Of a stretch of DNA of 64,000 bases, positions 1 through 12,100 are shown piece by piece. Under the pieces are notes generated by a model. That model was not told where the DNA came from. It worked only from the letters and a program-made list of their open reading frames with translations, and searched no databases. How positions within the stretch are numbered: the first letter of the stretch is position 1; each line of letters starts with the position of its first letter. Position numbers and translations under genes: made by a program. Location: the NCBI GenBank assembly GCA_913061185.1, contig CAJXTI010000009.1:24936-88935 (forward strand), given 5' to 3'. The stretch comes from an uncultured Oceanobacter sp. Lineage in GTDB: Bacteria; Pseudomonadota; Gammaproteobacteria; Pseudomonadales; Oceanobacteraceae.

Positions 1-540
1 GAGATTGGTCGCATACCCTTCCAGCGCATTACTGGCAGATGCTTCGCCATCTTCGTCTGCTGCTTCCGATGCACCGGCTGCGCCGGACTCATCATCCTGA
101 CCAGACACCTTGGAAATGCCGTGAGAGATGTAATTGACCACATCAATACGGGCAATATTCTGTTGTTTGAGAAAATAAACCGCCTGACTCTCCTGCTCAC
201 TAAAAATAGCAACGAGAACGTTGGCACCGGTAACTTCTGCCTTGCCGGACGACTGCACATGAAATACAGCGCGCTGAAGCACACGCTGAAACCCCAGGGT
301 CGGCTGGGTTTCACGTTCGTCATCGGTATCCGGAATCAGTGGCGTTGTTGCATCCACAAAATCCGTCAGCTCCTTGCGCAAGCGCGGAACATCCGCCCCA
401 CAGGCTCCAAGTACGGCTGACGCTGCATCATTGTCGAGCAATGCCAACAATAAATGCTCTACGGTCATAAACTCATGCCGTTTTGAGCGAGCGTCTTTAA
501 AAGCCTCATTCAGAGTAAGCTCTAACTCTTTGTTCAGCAT
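1..540 (-). CDS. clpA: ATP-dependent Clp protease ATP-binding subunit ClpA (N-terminal part, runs off the window)
   Basis: Residues 1-180 of the AAA+ unfoldase that feeds substrates to ClpP. The visible part is the substrate/adaptor-binding N-domain made of two Clp_N repeats. The first begins MLNKELELTLNEAF and contains HEFMTVEHLLLALLDN near residue 25, the second contains VFHVQSSGKAEVTGANVLVAIF. A variable acidic, Ala/Glu-rich linker follows, where the window ends. The ATPase modules lie outside. It sits 11 bp downstream of its adaptor gene clpS on the same strand, the usual clpS-clpA pair, and cspD lies on the other side, as in Pseudomonas. The start at 540 fits the family N-terminus exactly. 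Confidence 0.95.
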   Translation of the reverse strand, partial: MLNKELELTLNEAFKDARSKRHEFMTVEHLLLALLDNDAASAVLGACGADVPRLRKELTDFVDATTPLIPDTDDERETQPTLGFQRVLQRAVFHVQSSGKAEVTGANVLVAIFSEQESQAVYFLKQQNIARIDVVNYISHGISKVSGQDDESGAAGASEAADEDGEASASNALEGYATNL

Positions 541-551
541 TGATAGTCCCC

Positions 552-878
552 CTAATCGTCAGCTGGTGCTACCTCGCACAGCAATGGATGCTGGCAATCT
601 CTAGCATATTGATTCACCAACTCAGCTTTAGTTTCAGCAACATCCCGAGTGTAGATGGCACATACTGCACTGCCCCTGGTATGAACTGTCAACATAATCT
701 GTGTGGCCTGCTCTGGACTTCTGTTAAAAAACCGTTGCAGCACGTCGACCACAAATTCCATGGGCGTGTAATCGTCGTTCATCATGATCACACTGTACAT
801 AGGGGGTTTCTTGAGGGCAGGTTTGGCATTTTCAACTGCCACCCCGCCTTCGCGATCGTCCCCAGGCTGATTGCTCAT
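552..878 (-). CDS. clpS: ATP-dependent Clp protease adaptor ClpS
   Basis: Small cytosolic adaptor (108 aa) that binds N-degron substrates and docks on the ClpA N-domain. Visible marks are [18 protein letters not shown] (residues 27-44), which includes the N-degron-binding Asn-Asp-Asp, and the conserved His of MLTVHTRG near residue 66. The N-terminal 25 residues are the expected disordered tail that enters the ClpA pore. The reading frame is open up to 944, but the Met at 878 gives the usual family length and N-terminus (MSNQPGDD). It is transcribed into clpA and divergent from cspD, the standard gammaproteobacterial arrangement. Confidence 0.95.
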   Translation of the reverse strand: MSNQPGDDREGGVAVENAKPALKKPPMYSVIMMNDDYTPMEFVVDVLQRFFNRSPEQATQIMLTVHTRGSAVCAIYTRDVAETKAELVNQYARDCQHPLLCEVAPADD

Positions 879-1066
879 GTTTAATTCTAGTTGAGTTTCG
901 GAAGTAAGGTACATAGCACTGATGATCTTGAAATTTGATTTCATGATACCCGTGCAAGCGAGGATGCTCTAGCGGCTTGACGCCTGACACCGCTATCAGT
1001 ACTGTATTGGCCACGTCGTAATGATTGCTGCACCAACATGCGGGCAAAAAACAAGGAGGTATTGCG

Positions 1067-1330
1067 ATGAAAACCGGAACGGTCAAATGGTTCAACAATG
1101 CAAAAGGTTATGGATTTATCCTTGCTGACGACAGCAAAGAAGATCTGTTCGCCCACCACTCCACCATCGTTATGGATGGTTACCGCACTCTCAAGGCCGG
1201 CCAGGCCGTACAGTTCGACACCAAACCAAGCGATAAAGGCACCCACGCCATCAACATCCGCGCCCTCGATGACACCCCTAATGACATACCGCTATCTGCA
1301 GATGACAATAGTCCGCCTGTATCTGCCTGA
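1067..1330 (+). CDS. cspD: Cold-shock-domain protein, CspD type
   Basis: An 87-aa single cold-shock domain that binds single-stranded nucleic acid. It opens MKTGTVKWFNNAKGYGFI with the RNP1 core at residues 14-18. RNP2 reads LFAHHS instead of the usual VFVHF, a CspD-like trait. A C-terminal tail of about 20 acidic/Ser residues follows the domain, again as in CspD rather than CspA. The start at 1067 has a strong Shine-Dalgarno AAGGAGGT at 1053-1060, so the longer frame from 1025 is not needed. CspD in E. coli is a stationary-phase inhibitor of replication. The family assignment is firm, but that role here is inferred from similarity and from the clpS neighbour. Confidence 0.9.
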   Translation: MKTGTVKWFNNAKGYGFILADDSKEDLFAHHSTIVMDGYRTLKAGQAVQFDTKPSDKGTHAINIRALDDTPNDIPLSADDNSPPVSA

Positions 1331-1450
1331 ACTGGCCCACAGACACCAAGACAGAGACCTAAGCGAGCAAAGCGGACTATCACTGATTTGTTACATTTAG
1401 CGAATTATGCATTCCATGCCCAGCCTAAAAATGCGCTGACTTCCAATCAG

Positions 1451-1492
1451 CAGACATAAAAAAACCGCCTTTCGGCGGTTTTTTTATGTCTG
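1451..1492. terminator. Bidirectional rho-independent terminator between cspD and icd
   Basis: A long near-perfect palindrome: CAGACATAAA at the left, AAAACCGCC-TTTC-GGCGGTTTTT in the middle and TTATGTCTG at the right. The GC-rich CCGCC/GGCGG stem is flanked by A runs on one side and T runs on the other, so it can end transcription of cspD (plus) and of icd (minus), whose stop codon lies only 6 bp away. Confidence 0.9.
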
Positions 1493-1497
1493 AGCCA

Positions 1498-3762
<2,265 letters not shown>

Positions 3763-3914
3763 CTATAGCGCTCGGATTCCCTTACAACCACTTTTGGCAG
3801 TTATACTTTGGCAGGAACCCGCAGACAAAGATGAAAACGAACGCGGGGATTACCCGAATTCGCCGGAATATCGCCCACTCCGACGATATTCCAATCGTGA
3901 AACGGCGCATAATT

Positions 3915-3973
3915 TGTAGTTTTTCTACAGAAATTGCAAGCTAGACTATCAGTTAGGTAGTTTTCCTACAGAA
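3915..3973. promoter_or_regulatory. Two palindromic TGTAG-N5-CTACA-type boxes in the icd/rluE spacer
   Basis: TGTAGTTTTTCTACA lies at 3915-3929 and is followed by GAA. GGTAGTTTTCCTACA lies at 3956-3970 and is also followed by GAA. The shared 17-bp core differs at one base and the copies are 41 bp apart, about four helical turns. The form TGTAR-N5-YTACA resembles boxes of RpiR-family regulators of central carbon metabolism (HexR, RccR). That link is an inference. The second copy ends only 12 bp before the rluE start. Confidence 0.5.
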
Positions 3974-3985
3974 CAATGAGCGCAT

Positions 3986-4645
3986 ATGGCCCTGCTTATT
4001 CTTGTCAACAAACCTTTTAACGTCTTGTCACAGTTTACCGATACTGAGGGACGAAAAACCCTCGCTACTTTAGTCGACATCCCAAAGGTCTACCCCGCAG
4101 GCAGACTGGATTATGACTCCGAAGGCCTGCTACTGCTCACGGATGATGGTCAATTACAGGCCAGAATTGCCAATCCGGCACAAAAAATGGAAAAAACCTA
4201 CTGGGTACAGGTAGAAGGAATCCCCGACGAAAACAAACTGGAACAACTGCGCCAGGGTATTCTTCTGAAAGACGGGCCAACCCGCCCTGCCTACGCCGAG
4301 CAGATTGCAGAACCCCGACTCTGGCCCCGTAACCCGCCTATTCGCCAACGTGCCAACGATGTCACCAGTTGGCTGGAAATACGCATCACCGAAGGCCGCA
4401 ATCGTCAGGTACGCCGCATGACCGCCCACATAGGCCATCCAACCTTGCGGCTGGTTCGGGCTGCCATAGGCCCCTGGGCACTCGGCACGTTGCCGCCAGG
4501 CCAATACCGCAGCGAAACGGTTCATATGCCAGCAACACCGGCACGGCCTGCTCGCGGCAACAGCAACAAGCACAACCGAGCGCACAAACCAGCAAGGAGC
4601 AAGCTGAGCAACGCCCACGCACCCAAAGCCAAACGCAAGCCCTGA
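3986..4645 (+). CDS. rluE: 23S rRNA pseudouridine synthase, RluE type
   Basis: A 219-aa enzyme of the RsuA/RluB/E/F family, which isomerises a uridine in 23S rRNA (U2457 in E. coli for RluE). It lacks the N-terminal S4 domain, as RluE does. The catalytic motif [14 protein letters not shown] (residues 38-51, catalytic Asp in GRLD) and the family motif [20 protein letters not shown] (residues 137-156) are both present. The last 40 residues are an Arg/Lys/Ala-rich tail, probably disordered. It heads a plus-strand run rluE-nudJ-mnmA-hflD-dusA of RNA-related genes. Confidence 0.88.
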   Translation: MALLILVNKPFNVLSQFTDTEGRKTLATLVDIPKVYPAGRLDYDSEGLLLLTDDGQLQARIANPAQKMEKTYWVQVEGIPDENKLEQLRQGILLKDGPTRPAYAEQIAEPRLWPRNPPIRQRANDVTSWLEIRITEGRNRQVRRMTAHIGHPTLRLVRAAIGPWALGTLPPGQYRSETVHMPATPARPARGNSNKHNRAHKPARSKLSNAHAPKAKRKP

Positions 4646-4747
4646 AACGGAGCAGCGACACCCTGATCACACCACAAAAGCTCAGCAGGTTTTGGGGTTG
4701 CCGTCACAATCGTTTATCATTTGCCCTCGCTAACGCCAGGAGCCACC

Positions 4748-5197
4748 ATGCCGAGTCGCTGGACACCCCACGCCACCGTTGCCACCGTTGTTGAGCAGGA
4801 TCAACGTTTTCTGATGATTGAAGAGATTTGCGCTGGCGAAACGGTGATTAACCAGCCTGCCGGGCATATCGAACAGGGCGAGACCATTATCAATGCCGCC
4901 ATTCGGGAAACGCTCGAAGAAAGCGGTTGGCAAGTCACCCCCACCGCCCTGATTGGCCTTTACACCTACACAGCTCCCACCAACGGCGTGACTTACCACC
5001 GTTACTGCTTCAGCGCCAGCGCCGACCAGTACCTGCCAGACAGCCCCTTGGATGACGGCATCCTTGGCCCCCGCTGGATGACCATTGAAGAACTGCGTAA
5101 TTGCCCCAATCTTCGTAGCAGCATGGTTCTATCCTGCGTCGAAGATTACCTCGCTGGCAAACTATTTCCGTTAAACGCAATCGTTGAGCACCCGTAA
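4748..5197 (+). CDS. nudJ: Nudix hydrolase, phosphatase NudJ
   Basis: A 149-aa cytosolic Nudix pyrophosphatase. E. coli NudJ acts on HMP-PP, a thiamine intermediate, and on nucleoside di- and triphosphates. The Nudix box is complete: [20 protein letters not shown] followed by SGW, with the metal-binding REXXEE. The C-terminal helix containing [17 protein letters not shown] is typical of NudJ. The start at 4748 (MPSRWTPH) is preceded by AGGAG, so the nine residues before it in the open frame are rejected. It is followed by mnmA after 1 bp, as in E. coli (nudJ-mnmA-hflD). Confidence 0.9.
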   Translation: MPSRWTPHATVATVVEQDQRFLMIEEICAGETVINQPAGHIEQGETIINAAIRETLEESGWQVTPTALIGLYTYTAPTNGVTYHRYCFSASADQYLPDSPLDDGILGPRWMTIEELRNCPNLRSSMVLSCVEDYLAGKLFPLNAIVEHP

Positions 5198-5198
5198 G

Positions 5199-6320
5199 AT
5201 GTCAAACCAGAACACCAAAGTCATTGTTGGCATGTCCGGCGGTGTTGACTCATCCGTTTCTGCCTGGCTGCTACTGCAACAAGGCTATCAGGTCGAAGGC
5301 CTGTTTATGAAAAACTGGGATGAAGATGACGGCACCGAATACTGCACCGCCAAAGACGACCTGGCTGATGCCCAGCAGGTATGTGATGCCCTGGGGATTC
5401 ATTTGCATCAGGCCAACTTTGCCGCCGAATACTGGGACAACGTCTTCGAATACTTTCTCGCTGAGTACAAGGCTGGGCGCACCCCCAACCCGGATATTCT
5501 CTGTAACCGCGAAATCAAGTTCAAAGCCTTTCTCGAATACGCCAAGGTACTGGGTGCCGAGCTGATCGCTACCGGTCACTACGTGCGTCGACGCGACACG
5601 GCTACCGGTCAAACCGAATTGCTCAAGGGGCTTGATCCGAATAAGGATCAAAGCTACTTCCTGCATGCCGTTGGCGGCACCGAGATAGCCCAGACACTCT
5701 TTCCGGTTGGCGAACTGGAAAAACCCGAAGTACGTAAAATTGCCGAAGCCAACGGGCTGGTTACCGCGAACAAGAAAGACTCTACCGGTATCTGCTTTAT
5801 TGGCGAACGACGCTTTCGCGACTTTCTCAAACAATACCTCCCGGCTCAACCCGGACGCATAGAAACGCCCACAGGAGAGGACATTGGCGAGCACCAGGGG
5901 TTGATGTACCACACCCTGGGGCAGCGCCAGGGATTGGGCATTGGCGGGCTTGCCAACCATCCGGATCAGCCCTGGTTTGTGGCAGGCAAGGATCTCGAAC
6001 GTAATGTACTGATTGCCGTACAAGGCAAAAATCACCCATTACTGTTTACCGACACCCTCACCACCGGCGCTATTTTCTGGGTCAACCAGGAGCCGGAAAA
6101 CCTGCCACTACGCTGTACCGCCAAGGTGCGTTATCGCCAGGATGACCAGGCTTGTGTGATTGAACGCCAGGACAACCATGGCCAGATCGGCTACCGGGTC
6201 GTATTCGACAGCCCACAACGCGCCATCACTCCGGGTCAATCAGTGGTGTTTTATCTTAATGAAACCTGCCTCGGTGGTGGCGTCATCGAAACCACACAAA
6301 ACAACAGGAAGCCAACATGA
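5199..6320 (+). CDS. mnmA: tRNA-specific 2-thiouridylase MnmA
   Basis: A 373-aa enzyme that 2-thiolates the wobble uridine 34 of tRNA-Lys, -Glu and -Gln, taking sulfur through the Tus relay. The N-terminal PP-loop [15 protein letters not shown] binds ATP. The catalytic Cys pair is visible in [15 protein letters not shown] and [13 protein letters not shown]. The C-terminal beta-barrel ends with the family motif [11 protein letters not shown]. The start at 5199 directly follows the nudJ stop, and the stop overlaps the hflD start (ATGA). Full family length, no oddities. Confidence 0.97.
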   Translation: MSNQNTKVIVGMSGGVDSSVSAWLLLQQGYQVEGLFMKNWDEDDGTEYCTAKDDLADAQQVCDALGIHLHQANFAAEYWDNVFEYFLAEYKAGRTPNPDILCNREIKFKAFLEYAKVLGAELIATGHYVRRRDTATGQTELLKGLDPNKDQSYFLHAVGGTEIAQTLFPVGELEKPEVRKIAEANGLVTANKKDSTGICFIGERRFRDFLKQYLPAQPGRIETPTGEDIGEHQGLMYHTLGQRQGLGIGGLANHPDQPWFVAGKDLERNVLIAVQGKNHPLLFTDTLTTGAIFWVNQEPENLPLRCTAKVRYRQDDQACVIERQDNHGQIGYRVVFDSPQRAITPGQSVVFYLNETCLGGGVIETTQNNRKPT

Positions 6321-6952
6321 CCGATCGTCGCCAGCAAGCCATCGCCATTGCCGCCGTCGTTCAGGCGGCCACCCTGGTGGAGCAACTGGCTCGCACCGGA
6401 GACATACCGCTCACCGATGCAACCCCCTTGTTGTCCAGCTTGTTTGAGCAAAACCCGGAGTCGTTTGATGCTATCTACGGCGACCCCGGTCACAGCCTGA
6501 ACCTGGGTATCAACACCCTGTTGACCCTGGCTTCCGGCAAGGGCGGCGGCCTCAGCCCGGACATCACCCGCTATACCGTGGCCATCCTGCACCTTGAAAG
6601 CAAATTACGCCGCAATCAAAACATGATTACTGCCCTTGGTAATGGCATTCAGCAAGCTTCCCGCCAAGTGGAGCACTTTTCCATCAGCCACGAAAACACC
6701 ATTGCTGCTCTGGCCGAACTCTACAAACAGACATTGAGCAACCTCAGCTTTCGCATTCACGTTACCGGCAACCCGACTCACCTGCAAAACGAACACACCG
6801 CCAACCGGGTGCGTGCATTACTGCTGTCCGGCATCCGCGCCGCCATTCTCTGGCGTCAGGTTGGCGGACGCCGTTGGCATCTGCTATTACGTCGCAAGCA
6901 ATACCTCAACGCATTGGAACAGTTAGCGCGGCCAGAGGGTGACAACCAATGA
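6317..6952 (+). CDS. hflD: High frequency lysogenization protein HflD homologue
   Basis: A 211-aa mostly helical protein that is peripheral to the inner membrane in E. coli and binds lambda CII there. Its house-keeping function is unknown. The family signature is the opening helix [20 protein letters not shown] and the later stretch [20 protein letters not shown] followed by [11 protein letters not shown]. It overlaps the mnmA stop by 4 bp and the dusA start by 4 bp, so it is translationally coupled on both sides. The mnmA-hflD pair is highly conserved in gammaproteobacteria. Confidence 0.93.
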   Translation: MTDRRQQAIAIAAVVQAATLVEQLARTGDIPLTDATPLLSSLFEQNPESFDAIYGDPGHSLNLGINTLLTLASGKGGGLSPDITRYTVAILHLESKLRRNQNMITALGNGIQQASRQVEHFSISHENTIAALAELYKQTLSNLSFRIHVTGNPTHLQNEHTANRVRALLLSGIRAAILWRQVGGRRWHLLLRRKQYLNALEQLARPEGDNQ

Positions 6953-7929
6953 CCGCACTGAATCGCCGTTTCAGTACTGCGCCGATGATGGATTGGAGTG
7001 ATTCTCATTGCCGTTTTTTTTGGCGGCAGCTATCCCGCCAGGCGCTGCTGTACACCGAAATGGTGACAACCGGTGCCCTGATTCATGGCAATCGTGAGCG
7101 CTTTTTGCAATACCACGACATTGAACACCCGATTGCCCTGCAGCTGGGCGGCAGCAACCCGGATGAGCTGGCCCAATGTGCCCGTTTCGCCCAGGATTGG
7201 GGTTACGACGAGGTCAACCTGAATGTCGGCTGCCCCAGCGACCGGGTACAAAACAACATGATTGGCGCCTGCCTGATGGGTCACCCACCGTTGGTCGCCG
7301 ACTGCGTCAAAGCCATGCGTGACAGCTGTGATATTCCCGTTACCGTCAAGCATCGCATCGGTATTGATGATCAGGACAGCTACGAACATATGCGCGACTT
7401 CGTGGCCACCGTCGCCGAAGCAGGCTGTGAGGTATTTATTGTTCACGCCCGCAAAGCCATCCTGCAGGGACTCTCTCCAAAAGAAAACCGCGAAGTGCCA
7501 CCGTTGAAGTACGACTACGTCTACCGGCTGAAACAGGAACTCCCGCAGCTGGAAATTCTCCTTAACGGCGGTCTGAAAACCCACGAAGAATCATTACAAT
7601 GCTTGCAACACCTTGATGGCGTAATGATCGGCCGGGAGGCCTACCAGAACCCCGGCATTCTACTGGATGTCGATGCGCTCTATTTCGAAAGTGCAGCTGC
7701 AGCCCCAAAGCCCCCGGTATCAAAAGCCGATGTGATTCGCCGCCTGTACCCCTACATTGAAGAGCAGTTGGGTAAAGGGGCAACGTTGCACCATATCAGC
7801 CGCCATACACTGGGCCTGTTTAATGCTCAGAAAGGCGCACGACTGTATCGCCGCCATCTCAGTGAAAACGCTCACAAGAAAGGTGCCGGGCCGGAAGTCA
7901 TGGAACAGGCGTTGGCGTTTGTCGAATAG
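6949..7929 (+). CDS. dusA: tRNA-dihydrouridine(20/20a) synthase DusA
   Basis: A 326-aa FMN enzyme that reduces U20/U20a in the tRNA D-loop. TIM-barrel motifs are visible: FSTAPMMDWSDSHCRFF at the start, YDEVNLNVGCPSDRVQ near residue 88, the catalytic Cys in MIGACLMGHPP near 104, and VKHRIGIDD near 140. These subgroup motifs mark DusA rather than DusB or DusC. The start overlaps hflD (ATGA). In Pseudomonas the hflD neighbour is usually purB, so dusA here is a local variation. Confidence 0.93.
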   Translation: MTALNRRFSTAPMMDWSDSHCRFFWRQLSRQALLYTEMVTTGALIHGNRERFLQYHDIEHPIALQLGGSNPDELAQCARFAQDWGYDEVNLNVGCPSDRVQNNMIGACLMGHPPLVADCVKAMRDSCDIPVTVKHRIGIDDQDSYEHMRDFVATVAEAGCEVFIVHARKAILQGLSPKENREVPPLKYDYVYRLKQELPQLEILLNGGLKTHEESLQCLQHLDGVMIGREAYQNPGILLDVDALYFESAAAAPKPPVSKADVIRRLYPYIEEQLGKGATLHHISRHTLGLFNAQKGARLYRRHLSENAHKKGAGPEVMEQALAFVE

Positions 7930-7938
7930 CGTTAAGGA

Positions 7939-7978
7939 CAACCAATGACGAATACAGCTCAGCTTCTGTCATTGGTTG
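7939..7978 (+). terminator. Inverted repeat after dusA, possible terminator
   Basis: An 11-bp perfect stem, CAACCAATGAC with GTCATTGGTTG, closes an 18-nt loop 9 bp past the dusA stop. There is no T run after it, so it may act as an mRNA 3'-end stabiliser or a rho-dependent end rather than as a classical intrinsic terminator. Confidence 0.45.
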
Positions 7979-8029
7979 CAAATAAACACTCAACCTTTTG
8001 ATTTATAAGGACTTACCTAACCAATCCGT

Positions 8030-8353
8030 TCAAGGTTTGGCGGTCAGCGTGGATTGATACGACCGGGCGCCATCCAGTGTCTTGACGTTTTTGACGTGGG
8101 TGAATCCCATCCCCGCCAGGGTTTCAGCAGCAATATCGGCACGCCGACCAGAGCGGCAATACAGCACCACTTCGTCATCCTTCGCCAGATTCAACTTGCC
8201 AATTTCTGCGGCTATTTGCTGAAAAGGAATATGTGCAGCGCTTTCAAGATGATCTTGCTGAAATTCCTCATCGGTACGTACATCCACAAACACGGTATCC
8301 GCCATCGTCAACGACGCTGTCAGCAGCAGCGGTACAATCAATAATTTTTTCAT
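8030..8353 (-). CDS. Exported rhodanese-like (PspE-type) sulfurtransferase
   Basis: A 107-aa protein with a clear signal peptide (MKKLLIVPLLLTASLTMA, cleavage before DTVF), so it is periplasmic. The mature part is one small rhodanese domain: VFVDVRTDEEFQQDHLESA at the front and the active-site loop VLYCRSGRRA with the persulfide Cys near residue 66. It resembles E. coli PspE and GlpE-like single-domain thiosulfate sulfurtransferases. It stands alone, convergent to dusA. The physiological acceptor is unknown. A cyanide-detoxifying role is possible but unsupported, even though a Nit1C operon lies elsewhere in the window. Confidence 0.85.
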   Translation of the reverse strand: MKKLLIVPLLLTASLTMADTVFVDVRTDEEFQQDHLESAAHIPFQQIAAEIGKLNLAKDDEVVLYCRSGRRADIAAETLAGMGFTHVKNVKTLDGARSYQSTLTAKP

Positions 8354-8497
8354 TGTATTTCCTGCACAAAGTAAGACATATCAATAATTCAAGCATAACT
8401 ATAAAGGCATAAATAACACAGCCTAAATAGTATTCAACCGTACTTTTTCTTTTACCACAGCGATAGTCTTTAGCACTGCATCTACTGGGCCATGCTT

Positions 8498-8568
8498 AGG
8501 GGACGTTCTCAATTATTTGACACGGGGCCTGTCAGGGGGCTCGGTTTAATCATCGAGAACGCCCCCCT
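8498..8568. repeat. Inverted repeat in a gene-free stretch
   Basis: AGGGGACGTTCTC (8498-8510) and GAGAACGCCCCCCT (8555-8568) form near-perfect arms around a 44-nt middle. It lies in the 503-bp stretch 8354-8856, which otherwise shows only AT-rich sequence and no supported gene. It could be a small repeat-element remnant or a structured RNA end. The family is unknown. Confidence 0.45.
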
Positions 8569-8856
8569 AAACATCTGTCCCCAACCACTGGTGAAACAGC
8601 AAGTTCCAGGGTGTTTCGGGTTATATCCCGGCAATGGGCAATAACTCGCAACCAAACCTTAATCATATAATACTCAGCTATGGTAAACTAAAAGGCAGGT
8701 CTGAAAACTGCGGCGCTTTATATGATGGCGTCTTAGAATCTGACCACCTCTTTATCATTTTTAACGCAGCAATCTCTACGCACACAGGCTTCAACAGCCC
8801 GCCATGACAGCGGTTTATTGTTGAACCAGGCCCATCCAGACTGAACAGGAATCATC

Positions 8857-9036
8857 ATGCCCAAACCCAATTTTCGACTTCAGGCGCATCGTGCTCTTCG
8901 AACACCCAGCCTGCCAGCCCCACGCTTTGGCCCTCGCAAGCCCGTCACCAAATTAGTTGCTACAGTACCAGCCAGCCCGGCAGCGACAGATCTGACCGCT
9001 ATAAAAACCAGCAAGATCTCCGACACTCAGCATTAA
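8857..9036 (+). CDS. Possible small basic protein (59 aa), unrecognised
   Basis: An ATG at 8857 is preceded by AACAGGA (8845-8851), a reasonable ribosome-binding site. The frame stays open to TAA at 9034-9036. The product starts MPKPNFRLQAHRALRTPS, is rich in Pro, Arg, Lys and Ala, and has a Ser/Thr-rich second half with no membrane segment. I do not recognise it. It faces the end of jetC on the opposite strand, where a jetD gene might have been expected, but it bears no resemblance to one. It may be a chance frame. Confidence 0.3.
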   Translation: MPKPNFRLQAHRALRTPSLPAPRFGPRKPVTKLVATVPASPAATDLTAIKTSKISDTQH

Positions 9037-9083
9037 TCAGGGTGTTAAAGCCCTTTCAGGCAAGCGCCAAAACAAACCAACTC

Positions 9084-9124
9084 CGCAACAACCCAACCCG
9101 TAACAACCCAACCCGCAACAACCC
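9084..9124. repeat. 15-bp tandem repeat between jetC and the small ORF
   Basis: CGCAACAACCCAACC occurs at 9084-9098, again with one change at 9099-9113, then as an 11-bp partial copy. It lies about 65 bp beyond the jetC stop. Confidence 0.7.
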
Positions 9125-9188
9125 GAGATCGGATTGACACTGCGCCACGAGCAATCGTGGCGGAACCGACGGGTACGTCAAGCCAGAT

Positions 9189-12100
9189 TCAATCTGAGAA
9201 TCCGGCCATAAAATCCAGCCCCGCCTGGTGACGAATGGTCTTGCGATGATTAGCCCACAATTCTTTCACCCGCTGCTGATGACACTGCTGACGGTCCACC
9301 AACACTCGGGTCTGTAGCTGCCCCGCCCTTTGTCCCGCCATTAACGGAATCTTGCTGAATACAAACTGATTCGAAATCATGTCCATAAATGGGCCGGATT
9401 TACTGGTTGGCATAATAAACAGCAGCTGCAAGCCGAGACTTTCGGTGAGGTAGTTGATTACCTCCTTGGAGCGGGTCTCGTCCATTTTCGAAAAAGCCTC
9501 GTCCACCAGCACCATACGTAAATGCGTGTCACCGTCGTTAAAACGGAAGGCCGAAGTGATCGCCGCTGAGCGGATAATATAAGCGGGCGTTTCGAGCTGA
9601 CCACCAGAGCCGGTACCGTACTGACTCAGGGCGATAGGTTCCTTGTTGGCAGGCTGTTTGTAAATTTCATAGCTGCGATAATTGCGGTAGTCCGAGATCC
9701 TTTCCAGCTCCCGCATCGCGTGCTGTTCGTCGTCGTCCAGCAGCATGGCCATCAACTGATCACGCACCCGTAACGCCGATTTCGGCAAGTCTGCATCAAA
9801 CAGCGTCGCCCCCTCTCCCAGGGTTGGATTTTTGATCACTTCTTCAAAAAACTGCCAGTATGCCTTGTATTCCGGCACCCACTCCCAGTCAAACCAGTAA
9901 CATTCCTGGTCGGCACCAAAACGATGGTGTGCCAACTCCTTGTTCAGGTCTTCCAGTACCCGTTTGCCATCGTTAATGGACTGATAGATTGAATGACAAA
10001 GATTGCTGACAAATGCATTATTGAAACTTTCCCGCAAGGTCGATAATTGCTGCTGCTTCGCCACCAGAATATTGTTTTTGAGGCGATTATGAATACGATC
10101 AATCTCCCGCAATAACTCACACAACGACTTGAAGAAGCCATCGCTGTGTTCCTGGCGATAATCCGGGTTATAAACAATGGCATCAAGGGTCTGGCAGTTA
10201 AGGTTGTGCTCGGCAATTTGACGTTCAACGTCATAGGCGGATCCGTTCAGTTGCTGCAACAACTCCCGCGCCTGCGCTTCAATACCATCGACCAATACCC
10301 TGCCAGCGTCACTGTCAGCCTGTTCCAGCACCTGCTCTACGTCCATCTCCGGCCACAAGGCGCTGACCCGACGCAATGCGACTTCGGCACGCTCCGCCTG
10401 GTCACTGGTGACCTCCTGGCGGGCACTGAGACTCTTGCACGTCGCTTCACTGTCTTTCAGCTGCTGGGTCAAACGCCCCAGAGAGCCATCAAGATCACGG
10501 ATACGAACATCCTGTGCTTCGGCCTTTTGCTGCAGCTGTTCAAACTCCGTCTCTACATCAGCAAAATCGGTCAGATCAACCCGCTCCAGCAACTGCTCGG
10601 CTTGCTGGAGCTGATAGTGGGTATCAACCATCTCTTTCATCAGGTCGGCAAACGACACAGGGCGCAGCAGGTTGATGGCATCAAGTAGCTGTAGCGACTC
10701 TTGCCAACTGGCCTGAGCCTCATTGGCCTGATCAAGCAGCCCCGTCAGCTCCTGTTGCTTGGCCGCCAGCGCCCGATCTCTTGCCCCGACACCAAAGACC
10801 AGTTCAGCATCATCCAGATCACAGCGGTAAATCGAATAGGCACCGGAACCCAGCCCTTCACGCGTCACACCGCGACGGGTGCGCCGCAATGCCTCACTGT
10901 CGGGCACTTGCTCTACCATGCCATAGCTGGCTTGCAGATACGCTTTGGCGGTGGCGTGTTCAAACGTCATCAGCTGAATAATGGAATTGGACGGCAAGGT
11001 CAGCCGCTCGCAGTCCTTGCGCGCCTTTTCACCTTGCACCACACGGGCACGACTGCCGCCTGGAATACTGCGCACCAGCTGCGCCGCCTCGGCTTCAAAC
11101 TCGCGCTCAACAATGATGGAGAAACGTGCACCACCGATATAACCCTCAATAGCGCTTTGCCATTGTGAGTCCGAAACCTCGACGTAATCGGCCAGCACCC
11201 TTGGATCCGCCTGCGGACATTCGCGCCGGATCAGCTCCAGTGCCTGACGGACGAAGCCGGGATAATTTAATTGACGAGTTTCCAGACTGTCGATATCGGC
11301 CTGCTTCTGGCTGATCCGATGCTGCAGCTGTTGCAGCTTCTGTTCACGACGGTCTGCCAACCGCGACACTTGATCGCGAATACTCTGGCCTGAACGTTCC
11401 AGCGACTCATCAAGAAAGCGCTGACGCCAGTCATTCACCAGCCGCTGCCGTTCACGGGCGCGATCCAGATGTTGCTCCAGCGGTGACAGATCGATCCAGT
11501 CCTTGCCCAGCAAGCGCTGTAAATCGATGCTACTGTCATCGTTCAGTGCCAGCACGGCCCTGGCCTGACCCATCAGGCTGCGCTCGGCCAGCGACGGAAC
11601 ATCCACGCTGATACTGCTGCGCTGCATGGCGCTATAAACCTGCCCGGTTGCCTTGAATCCGGTTTGTAATTGCTGATCCTGCTCCAGCAGTGGTAACGCT
11701 TGCTGCTGTAATGCACGACGGTGCATGGCAATGGCCTGCTCGGCAGCGTCCTTGTCTTGCAAGGCACAGATGCCCAAGCGGCGCGCCTCCATGGCAATCA
11801 GCTGTTCACGCAAGGCACGGCGGCGCTCCTGCGCCAGTTCACGCTCCTGCTCGGCCTCTTGCAGGCGTGAGCCTAACTGTTGCTGTTGCTGTTTGGCGCT
11901 GAGGTAATCCCGCTGATCGGCCAGAAACCGGCTTTTGACCGCGGTGTATGTTAATACCTGATGTTCCAGCCACTGATCGATATAACGACTCGCAGACACT
12001 CGTCCACGATTCAGCCGCTCAATCGTAGCGGCGAGGGATTTTGATTCTGCTTCCATGGCGTGAATGGTTTTCATCAAGTCCGACACGGATCGAATCGCAT

